Shown here: in pieces, positions 27,172-36,820 of the stretch
Layout: every line of letters begins with the position of its first letter
How positions within the stretch are numbered: position 1 is the first letter of the stretch
Source of the DNA: Corynebacterium gallinarum
GTDB lineage: Bacteria > Actinomycetota > Actinomycetes > Mycobacteriales > Mycobacteriaceae
Assembly: GCF_014837045.1 (NCBI RefSeq)
Contig: NZ_JACSPR010000010.1
Location: 27,039 to 91,038 of the forward strand
Length of the DNA stretch: 64,000 nucleotides
Reading direction: 5' to 3'
Program-made: the position numbers and the translations under genes
Notes under the pieces: generated by a model
Database searches by the model: none
What the model was told of the DNA's origin: nothing
Seen by the model: the letters and a program-made list of their open reading frames with translations, nothing else

Positions 27172-27965
27172 CGCGTTGCGACGAAAAGAGCAGTGCCCGG
27201 GAACAATCTGCCCCGCAGGGGGGACCACTGACCCCAGGTCTGGGTCAGGTCCTCCGGCCACTCCGGTTCGATGAGTCGGGTGAAGGTGAATCCGGCGTCG
27301 ACAAGCTCACCGATACGCGCGCCCATCGTGCGGTGCTGCTCGGCGTAGGTGACCTGCCCGGTCTCCTCGTCTTCTTCGACGTAGCCGTCCCGGTCGAAGT
27401 AACTGGTGATCGCGGTCAGTCCGGCGGGGCCGGGATCGTCGAGGAAGATCCACCGCATGGGGTGCGTGATGGAGAAGACGAACCGGCCGCCGGGGCGGGT
27501 CACGCGGGCGATCTCCCGCATCAGGTGCGCGGAATCCTCCACGAACGGGATGGCACCGAAAACAGAGAAGACCACGTCGAAGGAGTCATCGGCATAGGGC
27601 AGTGCGGTGGCATCGGCCTGGACCAGGTGGGCATCGTGGTCGGTACCAGCGTGGCGGAGCATGCCCATGGAGATATCGAAACCGGTGACAAAGGCCCCTG
27701 GGACTTCGTGGGCGAGCCACCGGGCGCACGGGGCAGAACCGCAGCCGATCTCCAGAATGTACTTCCCCTCGAGCTCAGCTGGCCTGCCGAGTAGGCGCTC
27801 ATTGTTCTCGTGCAGCATCTCTGGACACCAGTAGAACTCGCCGAAGGGGGAGTGGGCACCCAGATAGTCGGGATGACGGGAGTGGTAGTCATCGGCGTCC
27901 AGATCCCACCAGTGTCGGTTGGCGGCGGAGAAAATTGAGATGGAATCCGGGGAAATATGGTTCAT
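27168..27965 (-). CDS. Class I SAM-dependent methyltransferase
   Basis: A 265-aa methyltransferase with SAM motif I ILEIGCGSAPCARWL near residue 72, an acidic strand end in VTGFDIS, and motif IV-like FDVVFSVFGAIPFV. The N-terminal part (NRHWWDLDADDYHSRHPDYLG) is typical of an uncharacterised actinobacterial subfamily encoded next to polA. The substrate is unknown. Its stop codon and that of polA share the palindrome CTAG, so the convergent genes overlap by 4 bases. Confidence 0.88.
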   Translation of the reverse strand: MNHISPDSISIFSAANRHWWDLDADDYHSRHPDYLGAHSPFGEFYWCPEMLHENNERLLGRPAELEGKYILEIGCGSAPCARWLAHEVPGAFVTGFDISMGMLRHAGTDHDAHLVQADATALPYADDSFDVVFSVFGAIPFVEDSAHLMREIARVTRPGGRFVFSITHPMRWIFLDDPGPAGLTAITSYFDRDGYVEEDEETGQVTYAEQHRTMGARIGELVDAGFTFTRLIEPEWPEDLTQTWGQWSPLRGRLFPGTALFVATR

Positions 27966-28082
27966 GGGCTGAGGTCCTGAAACTGGAATGATGTTCGGGG
28001 CGGGAAAAGATGCCCCGGTTTTTGGGGTCTGTCGGTGAAATGTCCGCAGATCTACTGTCAGCTGGGGTAATTGCCATCTGAC

Positions 28083-29066
28083 ATGAGGAAAAATATGCTC
28101 CGATTAGTCCATTCCACCATAACTGTTCTCCTGCTCACCGCCCTGTCCCTGGGGGTGTCACCCCACGCCCAGGCCGCCGGTTCAGCACACGATGTGGTCA
28201 TCATCATGGATACAACATCATCCATGGCCAATGAAATCAACCAGGCGAAGACAGATGCGCGCGCCACGGCGCAACAGATCATCTCGAGGAATCCCGATGC
28301 CCGCGTGGGATTCGTCCAGTACAAGGATTGGCAAAGTCCCATGAGAAATCGATCGGGACAGTTGTCTGCTGCCGTGTCTGAGGTGCCGCTTGGTCGGGAC
28401 ATGGATGCCCTGAGTGCCGCGCTCAATTCTCTGAGCATCCACGATCCCGGAAACACCACCATCCCTGAATCGGTCTATACCGGAATCATGGTGGCACTCC
28501 ATGACCAGCCCTGGCGTGTGGGTGCCAAAAGGCAGCTCATCATCATCGGAGATGCTCCTGCTGATGATCCCGAATACAGGACCTGCCTGACAAAAGACGA
28601 TATTGCGGCAGCTCTCGATCCCGGGGACCTTGATGTGAGGATCGTTCGGGACCATGGTTTCGGGTACAATCCACACCGCAATGTCGCCAGTTGCACGCGG
28701 TCCGTTCCCGCTGGCCCGGCGGTGCCACTGAACCAGGGCAGGGAGGAATTCTCACGACCCCGGGTTGATGTCCTCTCGCCGGAGGGAGACCTAGGCGACG
28801 GACTCAACGCCATCGTCCGATCCACCGGAGGAAAGAACTACGGATATGGCGATGATCTGACAGCCGGGCTTGATGAGGTGGTCTCCGACATCAATGTCGA
28901 TGTCCTTTCCGCCCCCGGGATCTCATCCGATTCCAGTTCCGGGTCCTCGGAGATCACCCCCACCCAGATCACCACCTGGCTGGCCGCCATCCTAGCCATC
29001 GCCACGGCGATGGGTGGAGTCTGGGACACCGGGGTGCGGTTTCTCCAACCCTTCCTAAACATCTAA
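28083..29066 (+). CDS. Secreted, membrane-anchored von Willebrand factor A domain protein
   Basis: A protein of about 327 aa with a signal peptide ending near AQAAGSA, then a VWA domain starting HDVVIIMDTTSSMA. The MIDAS DxSxS appears as DTTSS, a conservative variant. The C-terminus has a Ser-rich linker and one hydrophobic helix (ITTWLAAILAIATAMGG) followed by a short tail, so it is probably tethered to the membrane. ATG 28083 gives a basic signal start. ATG 28095 has the better ribosome site (GAGGAAA), so the start is not settled. No partner gene is adjacent. VWA proteins usually bind protein or metal ligands. Confidence 0.8.
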   Translation: MRKNMLRLVHSTITVLLLTALSLGVSPHAQAAGSAHDVVIIMDTTSSMANEINQAKTDARATAQQIISRNPDARVGFVQYKDWQSPMRNRSGQLSAAVSEVPLGRDMDALSAALNSLSIHDPGNTTIPESVYTGIMVALHDQPWRVGAKRQLIIIGDAPADDPEYRTCLTKDDIAAALDPGDLDVRIVRDHGFGYNPHRNVASCTRSVPAGPAVPLNQGREEFSRPRVDVLSPEGDLGDGLNAIVRSTGGKNYGYGDDLTAGLDEVVSDINVDVLSAPGISSDSSSGSSEITPTQITTWLAAILAIATAMGGVWDTGVRFLQPFLNI

Positions 29067-29142
29067 GCAGTCCCGGGGTCATTTCCACCGGTATTCAGTG
29101 GCCACCGGAGACACCATCCATCACATTGTTTACTTTTGTGCC

Positions 29143-29356
29143 TAAGATGGTGTGTTTGCGTGAATTCTATTTGCCCCAGCTGCGCGAACGCAGTAAGGTT
29201 ATTAGGGCGTATCGCTGCGTTCGGTGACGGAGTGTTCTTATAGGAAAACACTCCGAGCTGTTTCGTGAAATCAAAACCCCAGCTGATGGGTGTTCGTTGA
29301 GAGATATCGCTTCCTGTCCAATCTCAATTTCCTATCCATTTCGGAGCAATTTACAT
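29143..29356 (+). promoter_or_regulatory. rpsA promoter and leader
   Basis: TAAGAT (29143-29148) is a good -10 box, which would give a leader of about 200 bases. The leader contains several short inverted segments, for example around 29237-29260 (GTTCTTATAGGAAAACACTC). A long leader fits autogenous control of ribosomal protein S1, but no defined structure was proven. GGAG lies about 10 bases before ATG 29357. Confidence 0.45.
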
Positions 29357-30814
29357 ATGCCCACCAACAACGCACCTCAGGTTGCCATCAACGACATTGG
29401 CTCCGCTGAGGACTTCCTCGCAGCAATCGACGCCACGATCAAGTACTTCAATGACGGCGACATTGTCGAAGGTACTGTGGTCAAGGTCGATCACGACGAG
29501 GTTCTTCTCGACATCGGCTACAAGACCGAAGGTGTCATTCCTTCCCGCGAACTTTCCATCAAGCACGATGTCGATCCTGACGAGGTTGTCCAGGTCGGCG
29601 ACCAGATCGACGCGCTTGTCCTCACCAAGGAGGACAAGGAAGGTCGTCTGATCCTCTCCAAGAAGCGTGCTCAGTACGAGCGTGCATGGGGCGCCATCGA
29701 GGAGCTCAAGGAGAAGGACGAGCCGGTCACCGGTACCGTCATCGAGGTCGTCAAGGGCGGCCTCATCCTGGACATCGGCCTGCGTGGCTTCCTGCCTGCA
29801 TCCCTCGTTGAGATGCGTCGCGTCCGCGACCTGGATCCGTACATCGGCCAGGAGCTCGAAGCCAAGATCATCGAGCTGGACAAGAACCGCAACAATGTCG
29901 TTCTGTCCCGCCGTGCATTCCTCGAGCAGACCCAGTCCGAGGTCCGCTCCGAGTTCCTGCACCAGCTCCAGAAGGGCCAGGTCCGCAAGGGCGTTGTCTC
30001 CTCCATCGTCAACTTCGGCGCATTCGTCGATCTCGGCGGTGTCGACGGACTGGTTCACGTTTCCGAGCTGTCCTGGAAGCACATCGACCACCCATCTGAG
30101 GTTGTCACCGTTGGCGACGAGGTCACCGTTGAGGTTCTCGACGTCGATCTCGATCGCGAGCGCGTCTCCCTGTCCCTGAAGGCAACCCAGGAAGACCCAT
30201 GGCGCGTCTTCGCCCGCACCCACGCTGTGGGCCAGATCGTTCCGGGCAAGGTCACCAAGCTGGTCCCATTCGGTGCGTTCGTTCGCGTCGAAGAGGGCAT
30301 CGAGGGCCTCGTCCACATCTCCGAGCTGGCTCAGCGCCACGTCGAGGTTCCGGACCAGGTTGTCACCGTTGGCGAAGAGGTCATGGTCAAGGTCATCGAC
30401 ATCGATCTCGAGCGTCGTCGTATCTCCCTGTCCCTCAAGCAGGCTGACGAGGACTACACCGAGGAGTTCGACCCATCCAAGTACGGTATGGCCGATTCCT
30501 ACGACGAGCAGGGTAACTACATCTTCCCTGAGGGCTTCGACGCCGAGACCAACGAGTGGCTGCCCGAGTTCGACGAGCAGCGTCAGGCTTGGGAGGCTCG
30601 TTACGCCGAGTCCGAGCGTCGCTTCCAGGCTCACACCGCTCAGATCGAGCGTCGTCGCCAGCAGGCGGAAGAAGCAGCTGCCGAGGCTCCGGCCGGCAAC
30701 TACTCCTCCGAGTCTGAGGACGCAGCTCCTTCCGCAGCAGTGGAAGAAACCGGTGGCTCCCTGGCCTCCGACGAGCAGCTCGCCGCACTGCGCGAGAAGC
30801 TCGCAGGAAACTAA
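29357..30814 (+). CDS. rpsA: 30S ribosomal protein S1
   Basis: RpsA (485 aa) has four S1 RNA-binding repeats, at about residues 35-105, 120-190, 205-275 and 290-362, followed by an acidic, repeat-free C-terminal tail. Repeats carry the typical VKVDHDEVLLDIGYKTEG and GAFVDLGGVDGLVHVSELSW sequences. The frame is open from 29297 but ATG 29357 gives the MPTNNAPQ start of relatives. Codon choice differs from the neighbours (more GTT, CGT and AAG), as expected for a very highly expressed gene. A strong terminator follows. Confidence 0.97.
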   Translation: MPTNNAPQVAINDIGSAEDFLAAIDATIKYFNDGDIVEGTVVKVDHDEVLLDIGYKTEGVIPSRELSIKHDVDPDEVVQVGDQIDALVLTKEDKEGRLILSKKRAQYERAWGAIEELKEKDEPVTGTVIEVVKGGLILDIGLRGFLPASLVEMRRVRDLDPYIGQELEAKIIELDKNRNNVVLSRRAFLEQTQSEVRSEFLHQLQKGQVRKGVVSSIVNFGAFVDLGGVDGLVHVSELSWKHIDHPSEVVTVGDEVTVEVLDVDLDRERVSLSLKATQEDPWRVFARTHAVGQIVPGKVTKLVPFGAFVRVEEGIEGLVHISELAQRHVEVPDQVVTVGEEVMVKVIDIDLERRRISLSLKQADEDYTEEFDPSKYGMADSYDEQGNYIFPEGFDAETNEWLPEFDEQRQAWEARYAESERRFQAHTAQIERRRQQAEEAAAEAPAGNYSSESEDAAPSAAVEETGGSLASDEQLAALREKLAGN

Positions 30815-30887
30815 TCGCCTGCACCCCTTCGCTGGGCATTCACACTGACGTTGACGGTGTGAACACCTGACGGATTGCTCCGCACGA

Positions 30888-30950
30888 CGCCCTGTCCTGC
30901 GCGTGGAACCAACTTGGTTCCGCGTTGCAGGACAGGGCGTTGTTGTCGTT
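30888..30950 (+). terminator. rpsA terminator
   Basis: A 13-bp perfect outer stem CGCCCTGTCCTGC (30888-30900) pairs with 30927-30939. It encloses an inner hairpin, GGAACCAA against TTGGTTCC. A T-rich tail (TTGTTGTCGTTT) follows. The A/T-rich stretch after it (about 30990-31110) holds no gene I can support. Confidence 0.88.
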
Positions 30951-31123
30951 TCTGGCTATCTTTACGGGTTGCTCTTCCAAGGAGTGGTCGTTAACTGATT
31001 CGCTACACTGGTTATATCAAGTACTTTTTTATAAGAATGCCTCTATATACAAGTTAAATGTATAAACAGACCCCACCGGACATTTCTATTTTTGAAACTG
31101 TGACATTTTTCCGGACATGTGGC

Positions 31124-31472
31124 TTGTTTCCCCCCGCAGTCGGACTTACACTAATAGAGACTTACCACTAAGTCGGGCATGAGTGTGCTGGTTCACACAT
31201 CGCCCCGTGGTTGATCACCCGCCTGGTTTCATTGGGGCACGGTGGCTGGATCGGTAAAGGTATGACCGGTCGGGCCGAAGTGCAATCGATTTCTTGAAAC
31301 CGCAGGTCATCAGCGCGGGTGATGTTCCCTCAGTGATCACTCCACCCGAGGTAGCCGGTAGGCGCTGGCGGACCGACCCCGGTTCTGACCAGCCCCGTCT
31401 CGTAGTTGGATCCAGGGCGCGTTGACCTACCCAGTCGACACACCGGGACCCACGCGTTCAGAAAGGTTTGAC
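31124..31472 (+). promoter_or_regulatory. ptsG promoter and unusually long leader
   Basis: TTGTTT (31124-31129) and TACACT (31147-31152) are separated by 17 bases, so transcription should start near 31159. That leaves a leader of about 314 bases before ATG 31473. An inverted repeat GTGTG-N6-CACAC (31183-31198) lies just after the start point and contains a TCACA half-site like that of GlxR. A short ORF (ATG 31179 to TGA 31214, 11 codons) also lies in the leader. AGAAAGG precedes the ptsG ATG. Confidence 0.6.
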
Positions 31473-33542
31473 ATGGCGTCTAAAGTGACGACGACATCGC
31501 AACACATCCTGGATAACCTTGGTGGGCCTGAGAACATCACCTCGATGACTCACTGCGCCACACGCCTGCGTGTCCAGGTCAAGGACCAGTCGGCAGTAGA
31601 CCAGTCGGCGCTGGACTCCGACCCCGCCGTTCTCGGTGTCGTGCCTCAGGGCTCCACCGGCATGCAGGTGGTCATGGGTGGTTCCGTGGCCAACTACTAC
31701 CAGGAGATCCTCAAGCTCGACGGCATGCAGGGCTTCCGCGACGGTGAGGCCGCACCCGCCGCCGGCTCCAAGGAATACGGCGGTGTGCGAGGCAAGTACT
31801 CCTGGGTGGACTACGGTTTCGAATTCCTCTCCGACACCTTCCGTCCGATCCTGTGGGCCCTGCTCGGCGCCTCGCTGATCATCACCCTCCTGGTGCTGGC
31901 CGACACCTTCGGCCTCCAGGACTTCCGTGCACCGATGGATGAGCAGCCGGACACCTACGTGTTCCTGCATGCCATGTGGCGTTCGGTGTTCTACTTCCTG
32001 CCGATCATGGTCGGTGCGACCGCCGCCCGTAAGCTCGGCGCCAATGAGTGGGTCGGTGCCGCCATCCCGGCCGCGCTGCTCACCCCGGAATTCCTCGCAC
32101 TGGGCTCCGCCGGTGACACCGTCACCGTCTTCGGCCTGCCCATGGTCATCAACGACTACTCCGGCCAGGTCTTCCCACCCTTGATCGCCGCCGTCGGCCT
32201 GTACTGGGTGGAGAAACTGCTGAAGAAGATCATCCCCGAAGCTGTGCAGATGGTGTTCGTGCCGTTCTTCTCCCTGCTGATCATGATCCCGGCCACCGCA
32301 TTCCTGCTCGGCCCCTTCGGTATCGGCGTGGGTAACGGCATCTCCACCATGCTGGAGAGCATCAACAACTTCAGCCCGTTCATCCTCTCCATCGTGATTC
32401 CGCTGCTGTACCCGTTCCTGGTGCCGCTGGGTCTGCACTGGCCACTCAACGCCATCATGATCCAGAACATCAACACCCTGGGCTATGACTTCATCCAGGG
32501 CCCGATGGGTGCCTGGAACTTCGCCTGTTTCGGTCTGGTCACCGGTGTCTTCATCCTGGCCATCAAGGAACGCAATAAGGCCATGCGCCAGGTCTCCCTG
32601 GGCGGTATGCTCGCCGGCCTGCTCGGTGGTATCTCCGAACCGTCCCTCTACGGTGTGCTGCTGCGCTTCAAAAAGACCTACTTCCGTCTCCTGCCGGGTT
32701 GTTTCGTCGGCGGTGTGGTCATGGGTATCTTCGATATCAAGGCCTATGCCTTCGTGTTTACCTCCCTGCTGACCATCCCGGCGATGGATCCGTGGTTGGG
32801 TTACACCGTCGGTATCGCCGCGGCCTTCTTCACCTCCATGCTCCTGGTGCTCTTCTTCGACTACCGCTCCGCTGATGAGCGCGCAGAGGTCCAGGCACAG
32901 CTGGAGGCCACCCGGGCCGCCGAGGCAGGGGAGACCCCCAACTCCCCGGCCGCTGCCGCCGCAGCCACCAACGCACCAGCTGCCTCCGGTGCCGCAACCG
33001 CAGCAACGGCAACTGCCGCCTCTGCAACCACTACAGCCACCGCGCCTACAGCGACCACCCGCAGGGTGCTCGCAGCCGGTGAGATCGCTGAGCTCACCGC
33101 ACCGCTGGAGGGCGCAGCCGTGCCCCTGTCCGAGGTGCCTGATCCGATCTTCGCCGCCGAGAAACTTGGCCCCGGTGTTGCCATCGAACCGACCGGCAAC
33201 GTGGTGGTCGCACCGGCCAACGCCACGGTGCTCACCGTCCAGAAATCCGGTCACGCTGTCGGCCTGCGCCTGGAGTCTGGTGTGGAACTGCTCATCCACG
33301 TCGGTCTGGACACCGTCCAGCTCGAGGGCGAGGGCTTCGAGGTCCACGTTGAGCGCAAACAGCAGGTGAGTGCCGGTGACAAGCTGATCACCTTCGATCC
33401 GGAGTTCATCCGGGCCAAGGGGCTGCCCCTGATCACCCCGGTGGTGGTGACCAACGCGCAGAAGTTCGGCTCCATCGAGGGCCACCCGGCTCAGGCGGTG
33501 GATGCCTCCACCAGCATCATCACGGTCACGGGCAAGGAGTAG
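31473..33542 (+). CDS. ptsG: Glucose-specific PTS permease EIIBCA
   Basis: PtsG (689 aa) imports and phosphorylates glucose. Domain order is EIIB (about 1-85, phospho-Cys in MTHCATRLR), EIIC (about 105-480, multi-helix, SEPSLYGVLLRF), an Ala/Thr/Pro-rich linker of about 70 residues, and EIIA (about 535-680, active His in LIHVGLDTVQLEG). It matches the remembered C. glutamicum PtsG over most of its length, apart from the linker. The frame is open from 31422 but ATG 31473 gives the MASK start with AGAAAGG before it. Synteny rpsA-ptsG-coaE agrees. Confidence 0.97.
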   Translation: MASKVTTTSQHILDNLGGPENITSMTHCATRLRVQVKDQSAVDQSALDSDPAVLGVVPQGSTGMQVVMGGSVANYYQEILKLDGMQGFRDGEAAPAAGSKEYGGVRGKYSWVDYGFEFLSDTFRPILWALLGASLIITLLVLADTFGLQDFRAPMDEQPDTYVFLHAMWRSVFYFLPIMVGATAARKLGANEWVGAAIPAALLTPEFLALGSAGDTVTVFGLPMVINDYSGQVFPPLIAAVGLYWVEKLLKKIIPEAVQMVFVPFFSLLIMIPATAFLLGPFGIGVGNGISTMLESINNFSPFILSIVIPLLYPFLVPLGLHWPLNAIMIQNINTLGYDFIQGPMGAWNFACFGLVTGVFILAIKERNKAMRQVSLGGMLAGLLGGISEPSLYGVLLRFKKTYFRLLPGCFVGGVVMGIFDIKAYAFVFTSLLTIPAMDPWLGYTVGIAAAFFTSMLLVLFFDYRSADERAEVQAQLEATRAAEAGETPNSPAAAAAATNAPAASGAATAATATAASATTTATAPTATTRRVLAAGEIAELTAPLEGAAVPLSEVPDPIFAAEKLGPGVAIEPTGNVVVAPANATVLTVQKSGHAVGLRLESGVELLIHVGLDTVQLEGEGFEVHVERKQQVSAGDKLITFDPEFIRAKGLPLITPVVVTNAQKFGSIEGHPAQAVDASTSIITVTGKE

Positions 33543-33590
33543 ACCTCCTAAGGCCCACATGATTGACGTTTAGGCACTAATCTGGGGCGC

Positions 33591-34193
33591 ATGTTGCGCA
33601 TTGGATTAACCGGAGGGATCGGCAGCGGTAAATCAACCGTTGCCGATCTTTTGTCAGCTGAAGGCTTCCTCATCATCGACGCCGACGCGATCGCCCGCGA
33701 TATCGTCGAACCCGGCCAGCCGGCTCTCACCGAGCTGGTCGAGGCGTTTGGGGAGGACATCCTCCACCCCGACGGCACCCTCAACCGCCCGGGCCTCGCG
33801 GCCAAGGCGTTTGTCAGTTCCGAGCAGACCGCTCTGCTCAATTCCATCACCCATCCCCGCATCGCGGAGGAGACCGCCCGCAGGTTCGCCGAGGCGGAGG
33901 CAGCCGGCACGAAGGCCGCGGTCTACGACATGCCCCTGCTGGTGGATAAGGGGCTTGACCGCAAGATGGATCTCGTGGTGGTCGTTGATGTGGAGGAGGA
34001 CGAACGGGTGCGGCGGCTCGTCGCAAAGCGCGGTCTGGAGGAGGACGACGTCCGACGTCGCATCGCCTCCCAGGTCCCAGACGAGATCCGCCTCAAGGCG
34101 GCCGACATTGTCATCGACAACAACGGCCCCGTCGAGGACCTGCGCGCCCAGGCCGACCGGCTCATCGCGGAGATCCTCACCCGCATCAAGTAA
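33591..34193 (+). CDS. coaE: Dephospho-CoA kinase
   Basis: CoaE (200 aa) performs the last step of CoA synthesis. It begins with the P-loop RIGLTGGIGSGKSTV and carries the family DADAIARDIV and DMPLLVDKGL segments. TAATCT (33578-33583) is 7 bases before the ATG, a leaderless pattern separate from ptsG. A terminator-like hairpin follows. Confidence 0.97.
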   Translation: MLRIGLTGGIGSGKSTVADLLSAEGFLIIDADAIARDIVEPGQPALTELVEAFGEDILHPDGTLNRPGLAAKAFVSSEQTALLNSITHPRIAEETARRFAEAEAAGTKAAVYDMPLLVDKGLDRKMDLVVVVDVEEDERVRRLVAKRGLEEDDVRRRIASQVPDEIRLKAADIVIDNNGPVEDLRAQADRLIAEILTRIK

Positions 34194-34209
34194 CCCCCGT
34201 CCGTCCAGG

Positions 34210-34246
34210 CCGGCCCCCGCAGTCAGGGGGTCGGTCTTTGTGCTTT
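34210..34246 (+). terminator. coaE terminator
   Basis: CCGGCCCCC (34210-34218) pairs with GGGGGTCGG (34226-34234) around a 7-base loop. It is followed by TCTTTGTGCTTTT. Confidence 0.75.
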
Positions 34247-34298
34247 TCGACGGATCCAATCCTGCACGCACCCGACCCGGCCCGGTAGTCTATCCCGC

Positions 34299-34658
34299 AT
34301 GGATATCTGGAACACCGGCCCCTTTGACAATGAAGAAGCCCAGGAGGTCCTGGCGGACCTGCGCAAAGATGAGCTCTACCTGGATGAGCTGCTGCCTGAT
34401 GCGGGCAACCGCTATATCGAGAAGGACCAGGGGGCGATGATCATCGCACTGGCACACCTGGCCGCCGGCAACCAGCCGGAGGAGGGCGGCGACGTCGACG
34501 CCGCCGCGCTGCAGACCCCGGAGATGAGGGAGCGTCTGCGTCAATGCCTGGAGGCCGTGCTCATCGACGGCACCGTCTCCGGTCTCTACGCCCACTGGCA
34601 GGAGCAGGGTGAGCAGCTGCACGAGTGGAAGGCACGCTCACACGTTGCCCTGAAGTAG
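34299..34658 (+). CDS. DUF4259 domain protein
   Basis: A 119-aa acidic soluble protein beginning MDIWNTGPFDNEEAQEVLADL, the N-terminal signature of DUF4259. A central ALAHLAAGN helix and a C-terminal helical region follow. The function of the family is not known to me. TAGTCT (34286-34291) lies 7 bases before the ATG, so it is probably leaderless. It ends just before the glycosyltransferase locus on the other strand and is the last backbone-type gene on this side. Confidence 0.8.
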   Translation: MDIWNTGPFDNEEAQEVLADLRKDELYLDELLPDAGNRYIEKDQGAMIIALAHLAAGNQPEEGGDVDAAALQTPEMRERLRQCLEAVLIDGTVSGLYAHWQEQGEQLHEWKARSHVALK

Positions 34659-34677
34659 GGCATTGAAGCAGCCCCAA

Positions 34678-36717
34678 CTACCAGCCCGCCAGCCAGCGCT
34701 CTAAGCGTTGTGTGCCGGTCCACGGGTGCATCTGCGTGTGGATGATGCCGGGGCTCCGGTTGACCACACGTTCGGCGCGGATCCGTCCGATATCGCGGTT
34801 ATCGTGGCGCAGGATCGCCAGGCCACCGAGTTTCTCCACCCGCGCCACCCGGGCGGGCAGGTCCTCCGGGGGCAGCACCGGTTGATCCAGATCGATGCGC
34901 ACACGTCCGGTGCCGGGGCCCACGCGGGGATCGGCGCGGAATAACCGGGACGTCGGGCCCGCCACATGCACATCGCCGGCATCCAGCCAGGCCTTCACCA
35001 CGGGCTCGGGGGTGTCCTCGGGTAGATGGACGATGATGTCCTGGCGGTCGAAGACCACCCCGGCGGGGCGGGCGAGGGGGTGGGTGATGCGTGAGGCCAG
35101 GGCGATGGTCTCGGCGTTCTTCTCCGCCAGTTTCATCTCCTCGGGTTTCTCGCGTGCGGCCCAGTCCGGTTCCAGGTGGTCGGCGATGGCCTCGGGGTCG
35201 TGCAGGAAGATGGCACCGGCATTCCACAGACGCCACCCCAGTTCCCAGTCCTCGCCGCCGTAGCCGACCATCGTCTCATCGAAACCGCCGACCTTGTTGA
35301 ACATTGTCTTCGAGGTCGCCAGCACCGAAGAGATGATGAACCGGAATGAGGTTTCATCCGCCAGGCGGAGATTGTCGGTGTATCCCCAGGCGTCGCGTAG
35401 CCACTGCGGTTCCACCCCGTCCTGCAGGCGGGTGCCCACCACCACGCACCGGGGGTCGGCAGTCACCCACCGGCTCATGGCGGTGAGATAACCCGGGCGG
35501 GGGACGGTGTCACCGTCGAGGAATACCACCACCTCATGGTGCGCGGAGCGGACACCGAGGTTGCGGGCTGCTGCCGCGCGGAACCCCAGATCGTCCTGGC
35601 GCACCACGGTGACGGGCAGAGAGGTGGTGACCTCGGGGGCGGTGGTGGAACCGTCGTCGGCGATGATGATCTCCACGTCCGAGCCGTGGCCGTTGTTCTC
35701 CACGCCGGCGATCACCCGGCGCAGCGAGTCGATGTCGTTGTAATAGGGGATCACCACGCTCACCGGGGCAGGTGGGGTGTCGGTGAGCTCCGGTGGAATG
35801 TTGTCGCGCAGCCACGGTCCGAAATACTCGATCCACAGATCCTGCCAGGCGGTGGCCACCTCCGGCCATCCCCACCGGTGCTGCTTGTCGACGCGCGCAG
35901 CAAACCCCTCATCCGCCGCAGCGTCGGCGAGGGCCGCCGGCCAGTCGGTCACCGTGACCACCTGGTCGGGGAACATCTCCGCGACTTCGCGGGCGTAGTC
36001 ACTGTCGGTGACCAGAACGCGTCGACCTGCGGCCAGCCAGCGCATCAGGGACCCGGATGCGGAGAAATGCCGATGGGCACACACGGGGATGGCGATGCGG
36101 TCCATCTGCGCCCAGAGTTCCTCATCGGGCAGATAACCGGTGACCTCCACACCTGGCAGATCCATGTCCTCATGCCCCGCGGAGAACCCACCCAGGGCCC
36201 GAACTTCAAGGCCACCGACCTGACTTGCGGCCTCCACGATGGTTTCATGCCCCTTGCCGGGGTAGATGAAACCGAGGACGCCAACGGTGCCGGGCACCGG
36301 ATCGGCGGATCGTGGCGGTGCCTCCGGCAGGGGCAGGGGAATGGAGTGGACCTTGGTACCTTCAGTGTCGAAGAAGGATGCCTCGTGGCGTGAGTTGGTC
36401 ACGGTCAGATCAGCTACCCGGGCCAGGCGCCGGTAGGCACGGCTGCGCCGCTCGAACCGCTCGGCACCCTCCTCGGGTTGGGGCACATCGTGGAAAGATA
36501 CACAGAACGGATGGCCCTCAACGGCAGCCAGAACCGCATCCACGGCCTGTTCGGGATCCGGGCCGAAGAGGTGATCGGTGAAGGTGACATGCACGGGGCC
36601 GGGGCGGAGTGCGGACTCCAGGGTGGCGGGGGTGCCGCCGGTGTGATCGACCAGCAGGCGGGCATATTCGGTGACGCCGTGTTCCGCCGGGCCGACAATC
36701 AGGTGTGTCATGTTCAT
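34678..36717 (-). CDS. Two-domain glycosyltransferase (GT4-like plus GT2/galactosyltransferase-type)
   Basis: A 679-aa cytoplasmic protein. Residues about 1-300 resemble a GT-B glycosyltransferase (GVLGFIYPGKGHETIVEAA, SGSLMRWLAAGRRVLVTD). Residues about 315-560 are a GT-A family 2 domain: PVSVVIPYYNDIDSLRRVI, ADDGSTT, the DxD-like FLDGDTVPRPGY, and VGYGGEDWELGWRLW, a galactosyltransferase 7C motif. A C-terminal region of about 120 residues has no recognised domain. AGAGGGG is the likely ribosome site. It is transcribed after the WcbI-like gene, 103 bases downstream of it. Two active sites in one chain suggest consecutive sugar additions. Sugar and acceptor are unknown. Confidence 0.82.
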   Translation of the reverse strand: MNMTHLIVGPAEHGVTEYARLLVDHTGGTPATLESALRPGPVHVTFTDHLFGPDPEQAVDAVLAAVEGHPFCVSFHDVPQPEEGAERFERRSRAYRRLARVADLTVTNSRHEASFFDTEGTKVHSIPLPLPEAPPRSADPVPGTVGVLGFIYPGKGHETIVEAASQVGGLEVRALGGFSAGHEDMDLPGVEVTGYLPDEELWAQMDRIAIPVCAHRHFSASGSLMRWLAAGRRVLVTDSDYAREVAEMFPDQVVTVTDWPAALADAAADEGFAARVDKQHRWGWPEVATAWQDLWIEYFGPWLRDNIPPELTDTPPAPVSVVIPYYNDIDSLRRVIAGVENNGHGSDVEIIIADDGSTTAPEVTTSLPVTVVRQDDLGFRAAAARNLGVRSAHHEVVVFLDGDTVPRPGYLTAMSRWVTADPRCVVVGTRLQDGVEPQWLRDAWGYTDNLRLADETSFRFIISSVLATSKTMFNKVGGFDETMVGYGGEDWELGWRLWNAGAIFLHDPEAIADHLEPDWAAREKPEEMKLAEKNAETIALASRITHPLARPAGVVFDRQDIIVHLPEDTPEPVVKAWLDAGDVHVAGPTSRLFRADPRVGPGTGRVRIDLDQPVLPPEDLPARVARVEKLGGLAILRHDNRDIGRIRAERVVNRSPGIIHTQMHPWTGTQRLERWLAGW

Positions 36718-36820
36718 GTGATCGCCCCTCTTAACGCACCCGGGGTTTCTCCCGGTCTGTAGCTCGCGAGTTTAGCAAATCCCGCCTGGGCCAGGGGCGG
36801 AGCAACCGGGACCCGGTCGC

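Noticed and set aside
31183..31198. Canonical GlxR site at ptsG
   Set aside because: The half-sites do not have the TGTGA-N6-TCACA spacing, so only a loose similarity is reported.
32930..33060. Ala/Thr-rich low-complexity tract in ptsG as a repeat or frameshift
   Set aside because: It falls exactly between the EIIC and EIIA domains and keeps frame. Linkers of this kind vary in related PtsG proteins.
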